A stretch of 64,000 bases of DNA from Ustilago trichophora (lineage: Eukaryota; Basidiomycota; Ustilaginomycetes; Ustilaginales; Ustilaginaceae). The stretch lies in NCBI GenBank assembly GCA_900323505.1, contig OOIN01000001.1, positions 1,922,001 to 1,986,000 on the forward strand, written 5' to 3'. Made by a program: the position numbers and the translations under genes. The notes beneath the pieces were generated by a model that saw only the letters and a program-made list of their open reading frames with translations, was not told the origin of the DNA and searched no databases. Of this stretch, positions 31,701 through 42,200 are shown one piece after another (position 1 is the first letter of the stretch; every line of letters begins with the position of its first letter).

Positions 31701-32701
31701 CCGACCCGCATAGCTCAGCAGAGAATCTGGAGACTATGGTGCTAAGCTTGCAGCTTACCGGAGTTCTGCTCTCCCACCGCCCGCTTAATGCAGTCATCGA
31801 ACCCTCCGGCGTCCAGCGCCTGCTAGAAGGTCTTATATTGATTGTCGAGGCAGCTCCTTCAGACTCGACGACGCTGTCGAAAGCGGCAAAGAAGGTAGTT
31901 GGGCTAGCATGTGCAGTGTTGAAAGCGGAAGAAGTGGAAGAGGCAGTGCTAGGGCCGTTCGAGGGTCGGCTGTTGGCGCTAGTACAGCGGCCTGATGGGC
32001 TGCTAGGGAGGAGGCTTGAGAGTTTGGTAGAGAGCAGTGACGCGGGTGTGTCATCTCAGTCTATGCCACCGCAGCAGGTGGGTCAAGTGTACACGTTGGC
32101 GCCGAGGGAAGTAATGGCGGACGGAGCAGTGCAGCGGGACGATGATGAGATTAGCGGTGATGAGAACGCTCGGCTTCAAGAGGAGGTATCGAGCATGATA
32201 GTTCGCCCACCACGCATCGCTGCAGCCCCGATTCAAGCCCAAGCCCAACACGTGTCGCCGGATCGACCTGATCCAGAACCAACATCATACGCAGCGATAC
32301 AGCAAGACCAACCACAGACCACAGAAACCGACTCCGTAATAGCCACGCAAACAGCCGCAGAAGACGACACAATAGAGTCCATCAACCTCACATCCCACCT
32401 CGCACAAGCCTCGCAAGCTTCACAAGCGTCTTCTGCAACTCAGGAAGAAGACTCGACACAGAGCGAGCAAGAAGAAGAGTCGTCTCAACTTGGGTCTTTG
32501 CCAGCCGTGCGACCTCTGCCGGCGGTTGAGGCTGTTGTCAAGAGGGGGCGGACGGCGATTGTGAGGACTGGGTCTTTGCCCAGTTTGTTGAAGGACGGCA
32601 AAGGGGTGAGTGGTGGAGAACGGGTGAAGTTGACGAAACGTCGACTGGGAGCCGATTTTGGCGAAGGTGAGAAGAGGTCGGCTAGGCGTAGTCGGAGGTA
32701 A
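28781..32701 (+). CDS. Artemis/SNM1-type beta-CASP DNA nuclease with long C-terminal tail
   Basis: This is a 1306-residue single-exon protein. The metallo-beta-lactamase core has HIHTDH (69-74), motif-3 His180 in ESNHMFGG and motif-4 Asp201 in VLHTGDMRAEP. The beta-CASP part has Asp300 (YLDTE), His391 (RFHACEKRN) and RHSTLPELQ. Artemis (DCLRE1C) rather than Pso2 is favoured by an N-terminus starting at EYPRIRVDHFD, by FFLNCWTWGYEDML matching the Artemis LNCKAAYGYEYLF block, and by QGANGAVLHTGD. A disordered insert (about 230-290) splits the core. The ~750-residue tail has a conserved-looking helical segment near 760-815 and is otherwise disordered, ending in basic KRRLGADFGEGEKRSARRSRR-like sequence. 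Role: hairpin or end processing in double-strand break or crosslink repair. It is convergent with LTN1, stops 132 bp apart. Confidence 0.85.
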   Translation: MTNSHGYVLEYPRIRVDHFDQAAVPLPASLLAHRRSIKHVPEGGPDAESLPFAPGQTHFDKPLLYLLTHIHTDHLKGLDRPGITAPIYCSAATKELLLKYERQKTRIEKDRDGTHTKNISVVRPYAHLRVTEDHATAKAKLSGFQSSSLDLLQPLPYNIPTKVQYTPMSTVTLTLIESNHMFGGTMFLIQGANGAVLHTGDMRAEPWWCEALTRNPYLSPYLCWSKPDDDSSLNAEADNWADRIESLGSTTSSSLQGDSQAESQSDASQQRHGNTGSMLGTSKSKDSRQSHLRLRNIYLDTELLLCNQKMPTKQQACLDMISLMRMYPPTTVFFLNCWTWGYEDMLIVTAKAFGCKIHVDRFKYIMYKAARIEAPFLADIVTQDGCKTRFHACEKRNVCSAVQKLASRYSSTADPVLAKEALAAHSQMDSSSPDARQRWGPFRTQPDPLLVYVNPGQIAADRWPIMFQDTKQRLEAAQRHETAWPEALVVPMERHSTLPELQMFVGLFRPKTVSPNTILDPKGGLDYYLLHHLFGHLLAGADDRRKLADEGLLMLGDKTWSFYEAQLAKARQQAQTKRGGSGAADSTEAVRAASASLNANASLGESFDAVQLERLSKLRGLSFKGLMMQNMAGNLAAMLEIERWRRAAGMDEPPEGLDDIIEDPSGEAQSKTDHSISSVDYDADHSQLAETQAFLTLHTRDEPAPVPAAPRPVIHETSHAGSCAASPPRPQSIGATQTKDTQSSVPEDEELPTALTEDLASRYLNVIIHHFGVSFHRTNGSYVQMWESVRRKLPEDAQKVEEHWFRETGVLPPLWSERGEPSERQHIEPHRVSSPNVKQQPVPKAKRDTHEHAKHTSEPTSTAEGSTVFGDIFTSFVDMLATNPSSPDPNLDLLPVSTLKDRTVALQLIFHYFAKVGFHSRLLVDSIDTHGEGQSHASCLADLPSAEWGLLAVPLNDLSTHLATELRTARTFITDPHSSAENLETMVLSLQLTGVLLSHRPLNAVIEPSGVQRLLEGLILIVEAAPSDSTTLSKAAKKVVGLACAVLKAEEVEEAVLGPFEGRLLALVQRPDGLLGRRLESLVESSDAGVSSQSMPPQQVGQVYTLAPREVMADGAVQRDDDEISGDENARLQEEVSSMIVRPPRIAAAPIQAQAQHVSPDRPDPEPTSYAAIQQDQPQTTETDSVIATQTAAEDDTIESINLTSHLAQASQASQASSATQEEDSTQSEQEEESSQLGSLPAVRPLPAVEAVVKRGRTAIVRTGSLPSLLKDGKGVSGGERVKLTKRRLGADFGEGEKRSARRSRR

Positions 32702-32833
32702 CCTGTACAGCACACACACGAACGTTCCTGCAGCGAGGCAAGAATCACACTGCCATCCAAGGCAAAACGCCATACAGTCTGTCATAGGGGAATTTACTAT
32801 TTGCGAAGAGTCAAAGAAGAGCGTGTGCAAGCA

Positions 32834-35800
32834 CTAAAGAATAGATCGGCAAAGCGGGCAAGTACTAGCCCCCGAAGTAGAGATCCATTTGAACAAGCAA
32901 CCGGCATGGAACTTGTTTTTACAAGTTTTGCACGGTTTCGTTGGCAAACTTCTATCCATGGGAGAGATGATGGAATAGCAAATCGCGCATTCGTCCAGAC
33001 CTTGGAATTGGACCTCGGCGTTCCTCTTGAACAAGCTCAAAGCGTCGAAGATGAGGCCGTTTTGACCTGTGATTAGCTGCTGAACGGCTAGGAGCCAGGA
33101 ACGCCATTTGGCCTCGGTGATGCCGACTCTCTGGATGTCACGAATCTCGACACCATGGAGGGGGAAGTCGGGCGGGATCTTGACGCCGATTTCCATAGGA
33201 TGCTCGTCGACGACGTAGGTTGCAATTACTTCGTTGGTCGAGAGGATCTTGATAGTGAGTGCTTCGTCTTGAAGTTTGGAGAGGGCTTCGGGTTCGCGAA
33301 GATGCGAGAGTTCGCGGTTCGCAATGACGGGAGAGCAGTGACGAGTGGTGAAGCTGGAGATCTGCATCGATTGCTGACGATCCTTGATGTCCACCCACCA
33401 GCTGCGCACGGTTGTAGGCACGTGGATGAGGGCGCGCAAGTAGACGTGTGCAGCAAGCACTTGCAGAACTGTCAGCGAAGACTCGGCGTCAATCTGATCA
33501 AGGAAGACTTCCTCCAGAACAAATCGGCTCGGATCGAAAGGTCGTCGCGTCTCATCAGCCAACCCAACAAGCGCAAACACGGTAGGCAGCAGAGAATCCA
33601 CCAACAGATGATGCTTCTCGATCTCGGCAAGGAACGCCGACTTGACCAACAAGGACGCATTCTCAAAGTGTTCGAAGACGGCAATCCATGACAAGAAGTA
33701 GCCGAACGCTGTACGACGTGCAGCCTGTTCTTCGACCAGAACATCAAGCTGGGAACCGAGGCTATCGCCGATATTGACAACGAGTGCCTCAGGCAGCTTC
33801 AGCTTCTTTTGTCCCTCCTCTGTCGCAAGTGCCTCACGGTCCACGGCCGATTCGACAACAAGCTCCTTGACGTGCTCTCGGATTGCCCCGCTCAGAAGAC
33901 GGAAGCTGATGACCTGGACCTCGTGCGAAGGGCTCTGAACCAGAAGTTTGCAGAGAGAGTCGGCTGTTTCTTGAAGCTTGAAAGGAGTATCCGAAGTTTC
34001 GCGGATGATCTCGACGATGAGATCGATGCAGGCCTGCTTTGGCGCCGAAATGGACTGCATGCCAGGCAGCGACAAGAAAAGCTCGCGCACCAGGTCGATG
34101 CAGACAACGCTACGATCCTTCCAATACTCGCGCAAGTTGGCACTGCGCGAGGCTAGGTCACGCATCGTCTCGAGCAGTCGCAAGCTGTGATAGAGCTGAG
34201 CCACCGTGCTGTCTTCCTCGAGCAAACAGAATTCCAGGTTAGCCTCAAGAGTGTCAAAGATAAAGTCAATGTGACTGCCCTGAACGTCTTGAACTACAGG
34301 AAGCAGGTGGATGAAGAGCTCGGCCAATCGCGTAGAGACCTCTTCCTCAGGCTCGTCCGCCTCGTCGCTGGTGTACCATTTCTCGAGATCTTTTAGCAGA
34401 AAGATCGCGCGCTGTTGCGGGATGATGGACAATTCCGAGTCAAGCGGTGGAGCCAGCGCCACCAGGGTGCGAAGCGAGCGCAAGATACGATCCGAGGGAG
34501 TGCTGGGACCAAGACCCGACAGCTTGGCGGCAGCTCCATTGCGAAGGCGATCGTAGGTGGAAGACGAGCCAGCGATCGGTTTGGCAGCTTGGAAGATTGC
34601 CAAAGACAAGGCGGGCATGCGGTCTTGCACCGCGTCACCGAGCTTGAGCCATCGATCGGCACCCGCTTCGGTGACAGTGCCGAAGCTAAAGACGGCATTC
34701 AGCAGACGATGGAAGATGCGGGCCAGGTAGTTGCTTTGGACGTCAAGCTGAGATGCCGTCTGCCACAGCGTAGACAGGACATGGCCGATGCCGTCTTTGT
34801 TGGCGTCGATGATGGTGGAACGCTGCAGTGCGGCGACCATGTCACTGTGCCAGTTCTCAGTGACTGTGTCACTGAGCGAAGAGACCAACGCAGTGACAAC
34901 AGTCACGGAGCTCTGAAGCCACTCCTGATTAGCGCTGGGCGAAGCGGCAGAGTTGAGTGCATGCTTCGAAGCCCCTGGGAGCAACAGGTCGTCTTCGATC
35001 AGGATCGATAGCAGGACAACGTATGGCAGCAAGTGAAGGTGCTGTCGTGCACTTGCACGGTCTCGTCGCATCATCGTCAGAGACGCGAGGCATACACGTG
35101 CAAAGATGCCGAGGCCTGCATTGTCGACGGGAAGATCGAAAGAGGTCTTGGAAGCAGCGGAAGATTGCTGAACCAGTGGATCAAACACGAGCAGTGCTGC
35201 GTGCGAGACCTGCTTGCAGGCCTTGACGAACATCTCCTGCAGCTCTTTCGGCTCTGGCAGAAGCGTAGCGTCGTACTTTGCGGCTGCAACAACGCGAGCG
35301 ACAGGGGCTTGGATGTCGAGCAAATGGTCTTGCAAACTGGCGAGGGCTTCTTTGTGCATTTGCGACTGAAGCTCAGGCGGACTGTTGTCCACGATGCGTG
35401 TGTGCAGGGTGTGCGCCTTGGACCAGAGGTCACCGTAGGATTCGGCCTTTTCTATCCAGTCGCCAGAGGCAACACCATCCTCTTGGTCTTCGTCCTCTTT
35501 ATCGATGAAATGCAGAGAATACAGATCCGAGAGGGCAGATACAACGCCCTTGTACGCAGGGTTCGTGAATAGCAGTCGACCGACATCCTCCTGCGGCTGT
35601 ACTTGCGCCCATGCATCCAGACAATCGAGGAGATCTTCCACAACAATGGCGGCCTTCTTTTGGCGACCTTGCACATTGTCATCTGCACGTGACCTTTCCA
35701 GGAGTGTGTATCGGAGCTGCTCGATAGTTGAGGTGATCATGGATAGCATGGACCCGATGCAGCTCTGGTCGACGAATGGGCTCGGCTTAGCAAGCACGTC

Positions 35801-38695
35801 AGCTACAATGCGGCGAAGACGGCTGCGCAGCTCGTTCGACAAGCTAGAGCCATCGCAGAGAGCGACCACTAGCTCCATCATCAGCTCCTCGATACCAGCT
35901 TCCGGCGTCGGAACCGGCAAATGCGCTTGTCGACCCTTGCTAACGTCAACAGATTTGGAGACGGCTTCAGAAGCTGCCACTAATTCAGTCAAGGCATCAA
36001 CTTGGTCCGACAACTCGCCGAGGGTAGCAACGGAGGAGAGAGTCTCTGTCCAGATCGATGCGCGGGTCTGTTCGTCTGGGCACAGGGGAAGGTAGGCTGC
36101 AAGGAACGTAGCCGCCGAAGCGGGAGCTACACTCTTTGTGGCTGTGAGTTGCGGTACAGACTTTGCAGCAGCCTGCGAAAGCTGCTGTGAAGTGGAAGCA
36201 TCGAGCGCATCAGGATGGCTGACGGCGGCTCTGAGTAGAAGGCATAAGTGCTCTGCTAGCAGTGTTGCGCGGATTCGCTTGATGCTGGAGGCCAACCCGT
36301 TATCAGCTGCGATATCGACAAGGCCCGACGCGGCTACATTGATGATCTTTGCAAGGCTGGACGCTGACAGCTGACGAAGCTCGGCACTCGCTGGCTGGTT
36401 CTGTGCGGGAGCCAAGGCAGCGTAGAATGCCGTAGCTCGCTCAAGCGAGGCTAGCACCTGCGTGTGGACAGAGGGCGTCAGGCCCGCGTCGGCGTCAGAG
36501 AGAGCACGGGTGATCTCGATGATGTCTGCTTCAATTTCACTGAGGAAAGCGCGAAGCACTTGGGGTCCGGAAGCGGAGGAAGCGATGCGACGCACCTGGA
36601 CAGCAAGATCGGAAACGATGCGTGTGGAGCCGATGCTCTTGATTCGCTGGGCTCGTGTAGTCTCATCGCTGTCCTCGTTACTAGACTGGACACCCAAAGC
36701 AGACAGCAGGCTTGCCTTGGGGAGCAAGAGCTCGCTCCAGGCGGCACCAAAGTGAATCCGAACAAGCTCCTGGGCGGATGCCACATTGTCTTTCCTGGAA
36801 CTTGCTCGCAGCATGCGCAGAGCCAGGAAGGTGACGCATTCGGTGAAGGACGCAAAGAAGGCGCGAGAGCCGGCTGGATCAAAGTCTAGGGGACGGCTGT
36901 ACAGCGCCGAGAAGAAGTTGTCCAGAAGATCTGAAGCAGCCTCCAGGTCATTGTGTGCGAGAACCTCGACAGGAATAGTGGAGATGAAGACAACCACGGC
37001 TGAGTAACCCAGGTGCGGGGCACCGCCGCATGCTGACTGGAGCCACTGCAAGAAGGAAGTGTAAGCGCGGGGCTTTGGACGTGAGGCTGGGGTGCTTTCA
37101 TCCGCAACGTGGGCGCCGTCGTCGGAGCCTGTCTCGGAGCTGTTGTCGTCGTCTTCATCTTCCTCATCACTCTCGTCCTCGTCGTCTTCGCTGTCGTCTT
37201 CCATTTTCGTTGCTTTTGAAACGGGCTCGGTAGCTTGATTAGCACCGGAGAGCCACAAGTCCGGGCGCTTTCTAAGCAGAGGCAAGATGGCATCCAACGT
37301 CGACCTCTGAACTGCATTATCGCGCTCGGCCCAAAACGAGGTCATTGCTATCGTACCGATGGTATGAATGTGCTGATGGAGTACATCTGGAATGACGTCG
37401 TGGAGAGCGCGCAGCAGCGACCAGGCTCGCATTCGGACGGCAGGCGAGTCGTATCCGAAGGACGTGACAGGTGCAGCGGCGCCTGATCGTGCGGCAGAAG
37501 ATGCAGCTAGATTGTGAGGAGACAAGGATGCCCAAACTAACCTCGAAGACAAAATATCTTGCAGGTTTTGAATGACCTCTGTACCTGGCTGCTGGCGTAT
37601 GATGGAGGTGATGACAGCAAGAGAGCCAGCGACGAGACGCTTGTCGAGTGCAGCTGTGTCCTCCTCGACATTGCTGTCGTCGCGATTCTTGGCATCGCGC
37701 TCGACGTTTCCAGTCTGCAGAGAAGGTGTAGCGTAGCCGGACGAGGTTCGGGACATGGATGGATCGCTGGAAGCCACAGCATGAGCAGCCGTCATGGACA
37801 GTGAGAAGGACGGCGAAGGTGACAGAAGGATGGTTCGCAGGTGAGCGACAAGAGTGTCGCAATGCTCTGTGAGATCCAATTTGACGGGACCTGTTGTCTC
37901 TGACGTTGGCTCTAAGACAGTGCTCCTCCATGTGCAGGTGTCGTTCCAAGCTGATCTTCCAAGGCGCTCGATGGTGCGATCCGTATCGTGGCACAAGATG
38001 GCCCATGGACCCAGGATGGGCTCAATGTATTGTGGAGACTCGAGCAGCTCGGCTCGGGTTGATGATGCTTCGTCCTCGGCAGTTTGCGCTTTTTCAAGCA
38101 GCAAAGTCTGGATGTGCATGGTCAACAGACGAAGACGACGCGTTGGAGAAAGAGCGAGGCGTGGGAAGAGATGAACCCAGCTGGGAAGCATCATGACCAA
38201 AGCCTCCTTCTTCTCTTCAGAACTCAAGGTAGACGTGTCGGCGTTGATGTCGCTTGCGGCAGAGGAAGTCGATTTGCCCAAGGCGTCTTCTACCCAAGCC
38301 AAAAGACCTTCCAGAGCGCGGCATCGTGTGATGACATCCTTCTTCGAAGCTTTGCGAAGCAGTACGACGAGGTCGGCAGGAAGCAGCGAGGCAAGGCCCA
38401 TGGAGTCGAGCGGATCGGGTAATGGCTGTGGAGGCTTTGGCGGAGGGATGTATTGCTTCTTCTTTTCGGCCTTGCCCTTCTTTCCACCCTTTCCGTCCTT
38501 CTTGGATTTGTCCTTCTTCTGTCCTCGTTGCAAGCCATGCTGCTTTTGTTTTTCTAGGGCTTCGGCAAGTTCGGGATGGAGGAGATTGCCGTCGTCATCT
38601 CGCTCGTAGGCGGCCTTCTTGGCGGCTTTGTTGGCCTGTTTCTTGCGCGTGGCCGAAGAGGCCGACGACTTGCCCTTAGAAGCGCCTTTGGCCAT
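32834..38695 (-). CDS. LTN1: Listerin E3 ubiquitin ligase (ribosome quality control)
   Basis: This is a 1953-residue single-exon ORF. The N-terminus is Lys/Ala-rich with the Listerin signature FDPxSMGLASLLPADLVVLLRKASKKDVITRC-like region near residues 95-130. Long HEAT/ARM-like helical repeats fill most of the length, interrupted by an acidic linker near 490-530. The last ~57 residues hold the RING: CAICYS, then CKTCKNKFHAGCLFKWI and STCPLCRSIL, a C4HC3 pattern. Listerin binds 60S subunits carrying stalled nascent chains with Rqc2 and ubiquitinates the chains. It is somewhat longer than yeast Ltn1 (about 1560) and human (about 1770). Confidence 0.94.
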   Translation of the reverse strand: MAKGASKGKSSASSATRKKQANKAAKKAAYERDDDGNLLHPELAEALEKQKQHGLQRGQKKDKSKKDGKGGKKGKAEKKKQYIPPPKPPQPLPDPLDSMGLASLLPADLVVLLRKASKKDVITRCRALEGLLAWVEDALGKSTSSAASDINADTSTLSSEEKKEALVMMLPSWVHLFPRLALSPTRRLRLLTMHIQTLLLEKAQTAEDEASSTRAELLESPQYIEPILGPWAILCHDTDRTIERLGRSAWNDTCTWRSTVLEPTSETTGPVKLDLTEHCDTLVAHLRTILLSPSPSFSLSMTAAHAVASSDPSMSRTSSGYATPSLQTGNVERDAKNRDDSNVEEDTAALDKRLVAGSLAVITSIIRQQPGTEVIQNLQDILSSRLVWASLSPHNLAASSAARSGAAAPVTSFGYDSPAVRMRAWSLLRALHDVIPDVLHQHIHTIGTIAMTSFWAERDNAVQRSTLDAILPLLRKRPDLWLSGANQATEPVSKATKMEDDSEDDEDESDEEDEDDDNSSETGSDDGAHVADESTPASRPKPRAYTSFLQWLQSACGGAPHLGYSAVVVFISTIPVEVLAHNDLEAASDLLDNFFSALYSRPLDFDPAGSRAFFASFTECVTFLALRMLRASSRKDNVASAQELVRIHFGAAWSELLLPKASLLSALGVQSSNEDSDETTRAQRIKSIGSTRIVSDLAVQVRRIASSASGPQVLRAFLSEIEADIIEITRALSDADAGLTPSVHTQVLASLERATAFYAALAPAQNQPASAELRQLSASSLAKIINVAASGLVDIAADNGLASSIKRIRATLLAEHLCLLLRAAVSHPDALDASTSQQLSQAAAKSVPQLTATKSVAPASAATFLAAYLPLCPDEQTRASIWTETLSSVATLGELSDQVDALTELVAASEAVSKSVDVSKGRQAHLPVPTPEAGIEELMMELVVALCDGSSLSNELRSRLRRIVADVLAKPSPFVDQSCIGSMLSMITSTIEQLRYTLLERSRADDNVQGRQKKAAIVVEDLLDCLDAWAQVQPQEDVGRLLFTNPAYKGVVSALSDLYSLHFIDKEDEDQEDGVASGDWIEKAESYGDLWSKAHTLHTRIVDNSPPELQSQMHKEALASLQDHLLDIQAPVARVVAAAKYDATLLPEPKELQEMFVKACKQVSHAALLVFDPLVQQSSAASKTSFDLPVDNAGLGIFARVCLASLTMMRRDRASARQHLHLLPYVVLLSILIEDDLLLPGASKHALNSAASPSANQEWLQSSVTVVTALVSSLSDTVTENWHSDMVAALQRSTIIDANKDGIGHVLSTLWQTASQLDVQSNYLARIFHRLLNAVFSFGTVTEAGADRWLKLGDAVQDRMPALSLAIFQAAKPIAGSSSTYDRLRNGAAAKLSGLGPSTPSDRILRSLRTLVALAPPLDSELSIIPQQRAIFLLKDLEKWYTSDEADEPEEEVSTRLAELFIHLLPVVQDVQGSHIDFIFDTLEANLEFCLLEEDSTVAQLYHSLRLLETMRDLASRSANLREYWKDRSVVCIDLVRELFLSLPGMQSISAPKQACIDLIVEIIRETSDTPFKLQETADSLCKLLVQSPSHEVQVISFRLLSGAIREHVKELVVESAVDREALATEEGQKKLKLPEALVVNIGDSLGSQLDVLVEEQAARRTAFGYFLSWIAVFEHFENASLLVKSAFLAEIEKHHLLVDSLLPTVFALVGLADETRRPFDPSRFVLEEVFLDQIDAESSLTVLQVLAAHVYLRALIHVPTTVRSWWVDIKDRQQSMQISSFTTRHCSPVIANRELSHLREPEALSKLQDEALTIKILSTNEVIATYVVDEHPMEIGVKIPPDFPLHGVEIRDIQRVGITEAKWRSWLLAVQQLITGQNGLIFDALSLFKRNAEVQFQGLDECAICYSIISPMDRSLPTKPCKTCKNKFHAGCLFKWISTSGASTCPLCRSIL

Positions 38696-39240
38696 GATGT
38701 TGGAGTGTCTTGTACTTCAGACACTAACGACAAAATGCAGATTCGAACATGTACGAAGCGATGCCAAAAGGTCGATGAAAGAGATGTCGCTCTTCGAGTG
38801 AAGTTCGTTGATAGTAGGCAGCTGCAACTGATCTGCGCTGAAGAGGTTGGTGATGGAGGGAAGGCTGTGGACTGTGTGGTAGAGTGATTTCTTCTGGTTC
38901 GCATGCAAAGGTGGAGGCTTCCCTGCCAACAGAAAAAGGCTGAGCTCACACGATCCAACTGCGTCTTGGCCCGATTTACGCTACTACAATTCCCGATGGA
39001 AAAGCTAAAGAAAATGCAGGCTGAGCCATCCACGCCATCACGCGAGAAGGGTTCATCGTCTGCGTTCGGCTTTCGTTGCACCCATCCTCGCGCCCACCAT
39101 AACACTTGTCGCTCTTTCTCTCTCTCTCTTTCTCTCTTTCTGGTCTAGAGTATAGGAGAGCATCGTGGATGGAACGCTCCGGGATTGAGACAAGCTCGCA
39201 TTAACAACATCGTCAAAATCCTCTGAGGCAGTACGATCCC
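38696..39240. promoter_or_regulatory. Divergent promoter, LTN1 / BYE1
   Basis: This 545-bp region has a CT tract (about 39112-39140) roughly 100 bp before the BYE1 start. Nothing else is recognised. Confidence 0.45.
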
Positions 39241-42200
39241 ATGCCGTCCGCGTCCGCGTCCGCGTCCGCATCCGAGGTCATGGCTGCTTCGTCCGGCTCT
39301 CACGATGTGGAAGCAGACGCAACTTCTTCTGGTCCACGCAGAGGAGCTCGTACTCGTAAACCTACTTCGAAAGCTGCCGGGCTGGAGCCTGCTGAAATTG
39401 CTCCGCAAGCGCCTCCTCGCGCAGGCAGGAAGCGCAAAGCGGACGATCTCAGTGCCGACCAGCAGACGAAGGTGATTTCTGAGCAAGAAGCTGATGCGGA
39501 TCGTATCGACGAAGAGGTTGATGAGGTCTTTGATGCGGGCGAAGGCGGCGACACCGACGATCATGAGGATGAGAAACAATACTGTATCTGTCGAGGCAAA
39601 GATGATGGAACTTTTATGATCTCATGCGAGCGCTGTCAGGAATGGTTAGTATTGCCACAACTTTGTTGAAGCGAGCACCGTCCCATCATGAGCATATGAG
39701 CTGACTGTCTGCTGGCTGCCCTTGCGGTATGCCGCACCACCCACACTTCTACCACAGGTATCACACGAAATGCATCGGCATCACACAAAAGGCTGCCAAG
39801 AAGCTCGAAGAATACGTCTGCGAATCATGTTCCACTAAGGACGTCGAGACAAGAACCAGTAAGTACATTCATCACCTCAACCTTCTCCTTCGTACCTATT
39901 GCTATCCTTCGGACCTTCGCTGTCTTCGCGCTGTTCCTGCAATTCCAATCATGGTCGACCCTTGCGGAATGGACATCATCGCGTTGTTTGGATCCAGTGT
40001 GAGAAGCTGCAAGGACAGGTACGGCTTCGCGGCCAGGGCATCGCGAGGAGATGTCTTCAAAGAGTCTGAGATTCCATGATCTGTTGCTGACTTCGATTGG
40101 CATCCTGTTCGAACATTGTGAAACCCAGCACTGGCGTCGAAGCCCACAAAACGGTACAAGTCTTCGAAAGGCCGAAAAGCGACTCAAGAAGCACATCCAC
40201 AAGCGGATGAATCCGCATCGGAACGCGAGGAGGAGGGCGGCGACAACGACAACGACGATGAAGATGAAGATGTCAGCGATGGTGACGAATACGTAGGCGA
40301 GCGAGGTGACGATGCCTCTGAAGCTGAAGACGCAATGATGGAAGACGCTCCGGTCCCAGCCCCCTTGCCTCGCTCTCAACGAAGATCTGATGCAGAGATT
40401 TCTTTCAAGGCTCGATCTGCTTCCAAATCTAGAGTCGTATCATCGACTACGGCTGAAGTCGACAAGGATGACCGTCGAAGAGCATCCGAAAGCCTGAGAC
40501 GACCAAGCGCGTCCAGCAAATCTGCCTCAGCACCAAAAAAGGGAGCACAACGCAAACCTGCCGGACCAACGGACGCAAGCACCGAGGAAGCAAGGTCGAG
40601 GGCTCGCAAGGTTCTCGCGACTGCTCTGGAAAAGATTTTTAGTAGCAACAACGCAAAGCAACCGCAGGCAAAGGACGACGTAGCCGAAGAAGAGGCAAAA
40701 GAGGAGGAAGAGGAAGAGACAGATCAGCAGCGCGCCGAAGCGTACTCTGCCCTTCTGGAGGAAGAGCTGTTTGAGACAAACGCCGATACTCACGGCTCGA
40801 TCCGTGTTGTTGGCACCAAGTACAAAGATCGATTCCGCACTTTTCTGTTTAGTCTTAAGGATGCAAAGAATACCACATTGCATTCTAGGATCGCATCCGG
40901 CGAGCTCAAGGCTTCTGAGCTAGCCAAGATGTCCAGCGACGAGCTGGCCAACGACACCATCCGTCAGGCTACTGAGAAGGCACGTCTCGAAGCGCTTCAC
41001 AGGAGCACGCTCCGTGCCGAGGAGGCTGGGCCCATGCGAAAGATCACTCACAAGGGCGAGATTGAGATTGAGAGCGATACGCCCGAGGCGCGCGATCAAC
41101 CTGGCAAGTTCCAAAAGGTGGACAAGGCTCCTGCGACGAGAGTGTCTGAGAGCGAGCCCGCTGCATCGAAGTCAGCGCGTGACGAAGAGGACGCGATGGA
41201 TACGGATCAAAAGTTGCCGTACGACGATGTGGCGCGCCGTTCAGCGCCAGCTCCAAGCACTGTTCAAGATTCACCCTCCCGTCTCAATTTCGGCGATGTG
41301 TGGACTCAAAACCCAGAAGCAAGCAGTCAGGACGATATCAATGACAACGACGAACCTCAAGAATCTTTCGGCTTTGACATCGGTTCGCCGCACGACGAGG
41401 CGTACGATCCGAATGCTGCAACAGATGCCGACAATGCAGCTGTCACAAGCGGGGCTGATGACTTTATTGACTCGTTCCTCGACGGCCCGACAGAAGAGGA
41501 AACTGAGCCGACAGCGAGTGCTGATCCATCCGCGTCGAACCAGCAAACGGAAAGATCTATCACTCCAGACTCGGAGCCCCCGAGCAAAGCTGTGCATCGG
41601 TACCGCAACATTATTTGGAACGGACTGATCGACCTTCCTGACGTCTTTGCATTCCAAGGCCACATCAAGCAGGTGGCGGGACGCAGTCTGGCAGCAGCAT
41701 CCAGAGTCTGGCCCAAATTCTTCCCCGAAAGGCCATTGCTCGTTGCAGGTCGACTGCCTTCCAAAACAGCCATCGAGTATCTCCTGCAAGTAGTGAACGC
41801 TCCGAGAACTGAGATTCTTGCGTTCACCATGGAGCCTGGTGCCAGCAAGGACGGCGTGGCACGACCGCAAGACTCGGACCAGGCGAGCTTTGACGGAATG
41901 CTGAGGCACTTCAAGAACGCAGATAGATGGGGAGCACTGCACGTCTCTTCGAGCGTCAAGGGTAGCTTAATCAAGGACTTCTATGTTGTGCCGCTCTACA
42001 AGGATGAGGAGGTGCCTCTTTGGCTTGATATGGCTGAATCGGATTGTCTGGGTGCGGACTGGCACGCGAAACGGGATCGCGACCTGCTCATACTTGTGGC
42101 AGTCGTGATCCGGGATGCGCTGCAAGCTGAACTATCGAAAGCGGAGAGATCGGAAGCCCGCCAGCGCAGTAGCACCAATGATGAAGAGAGACAGCGACAG

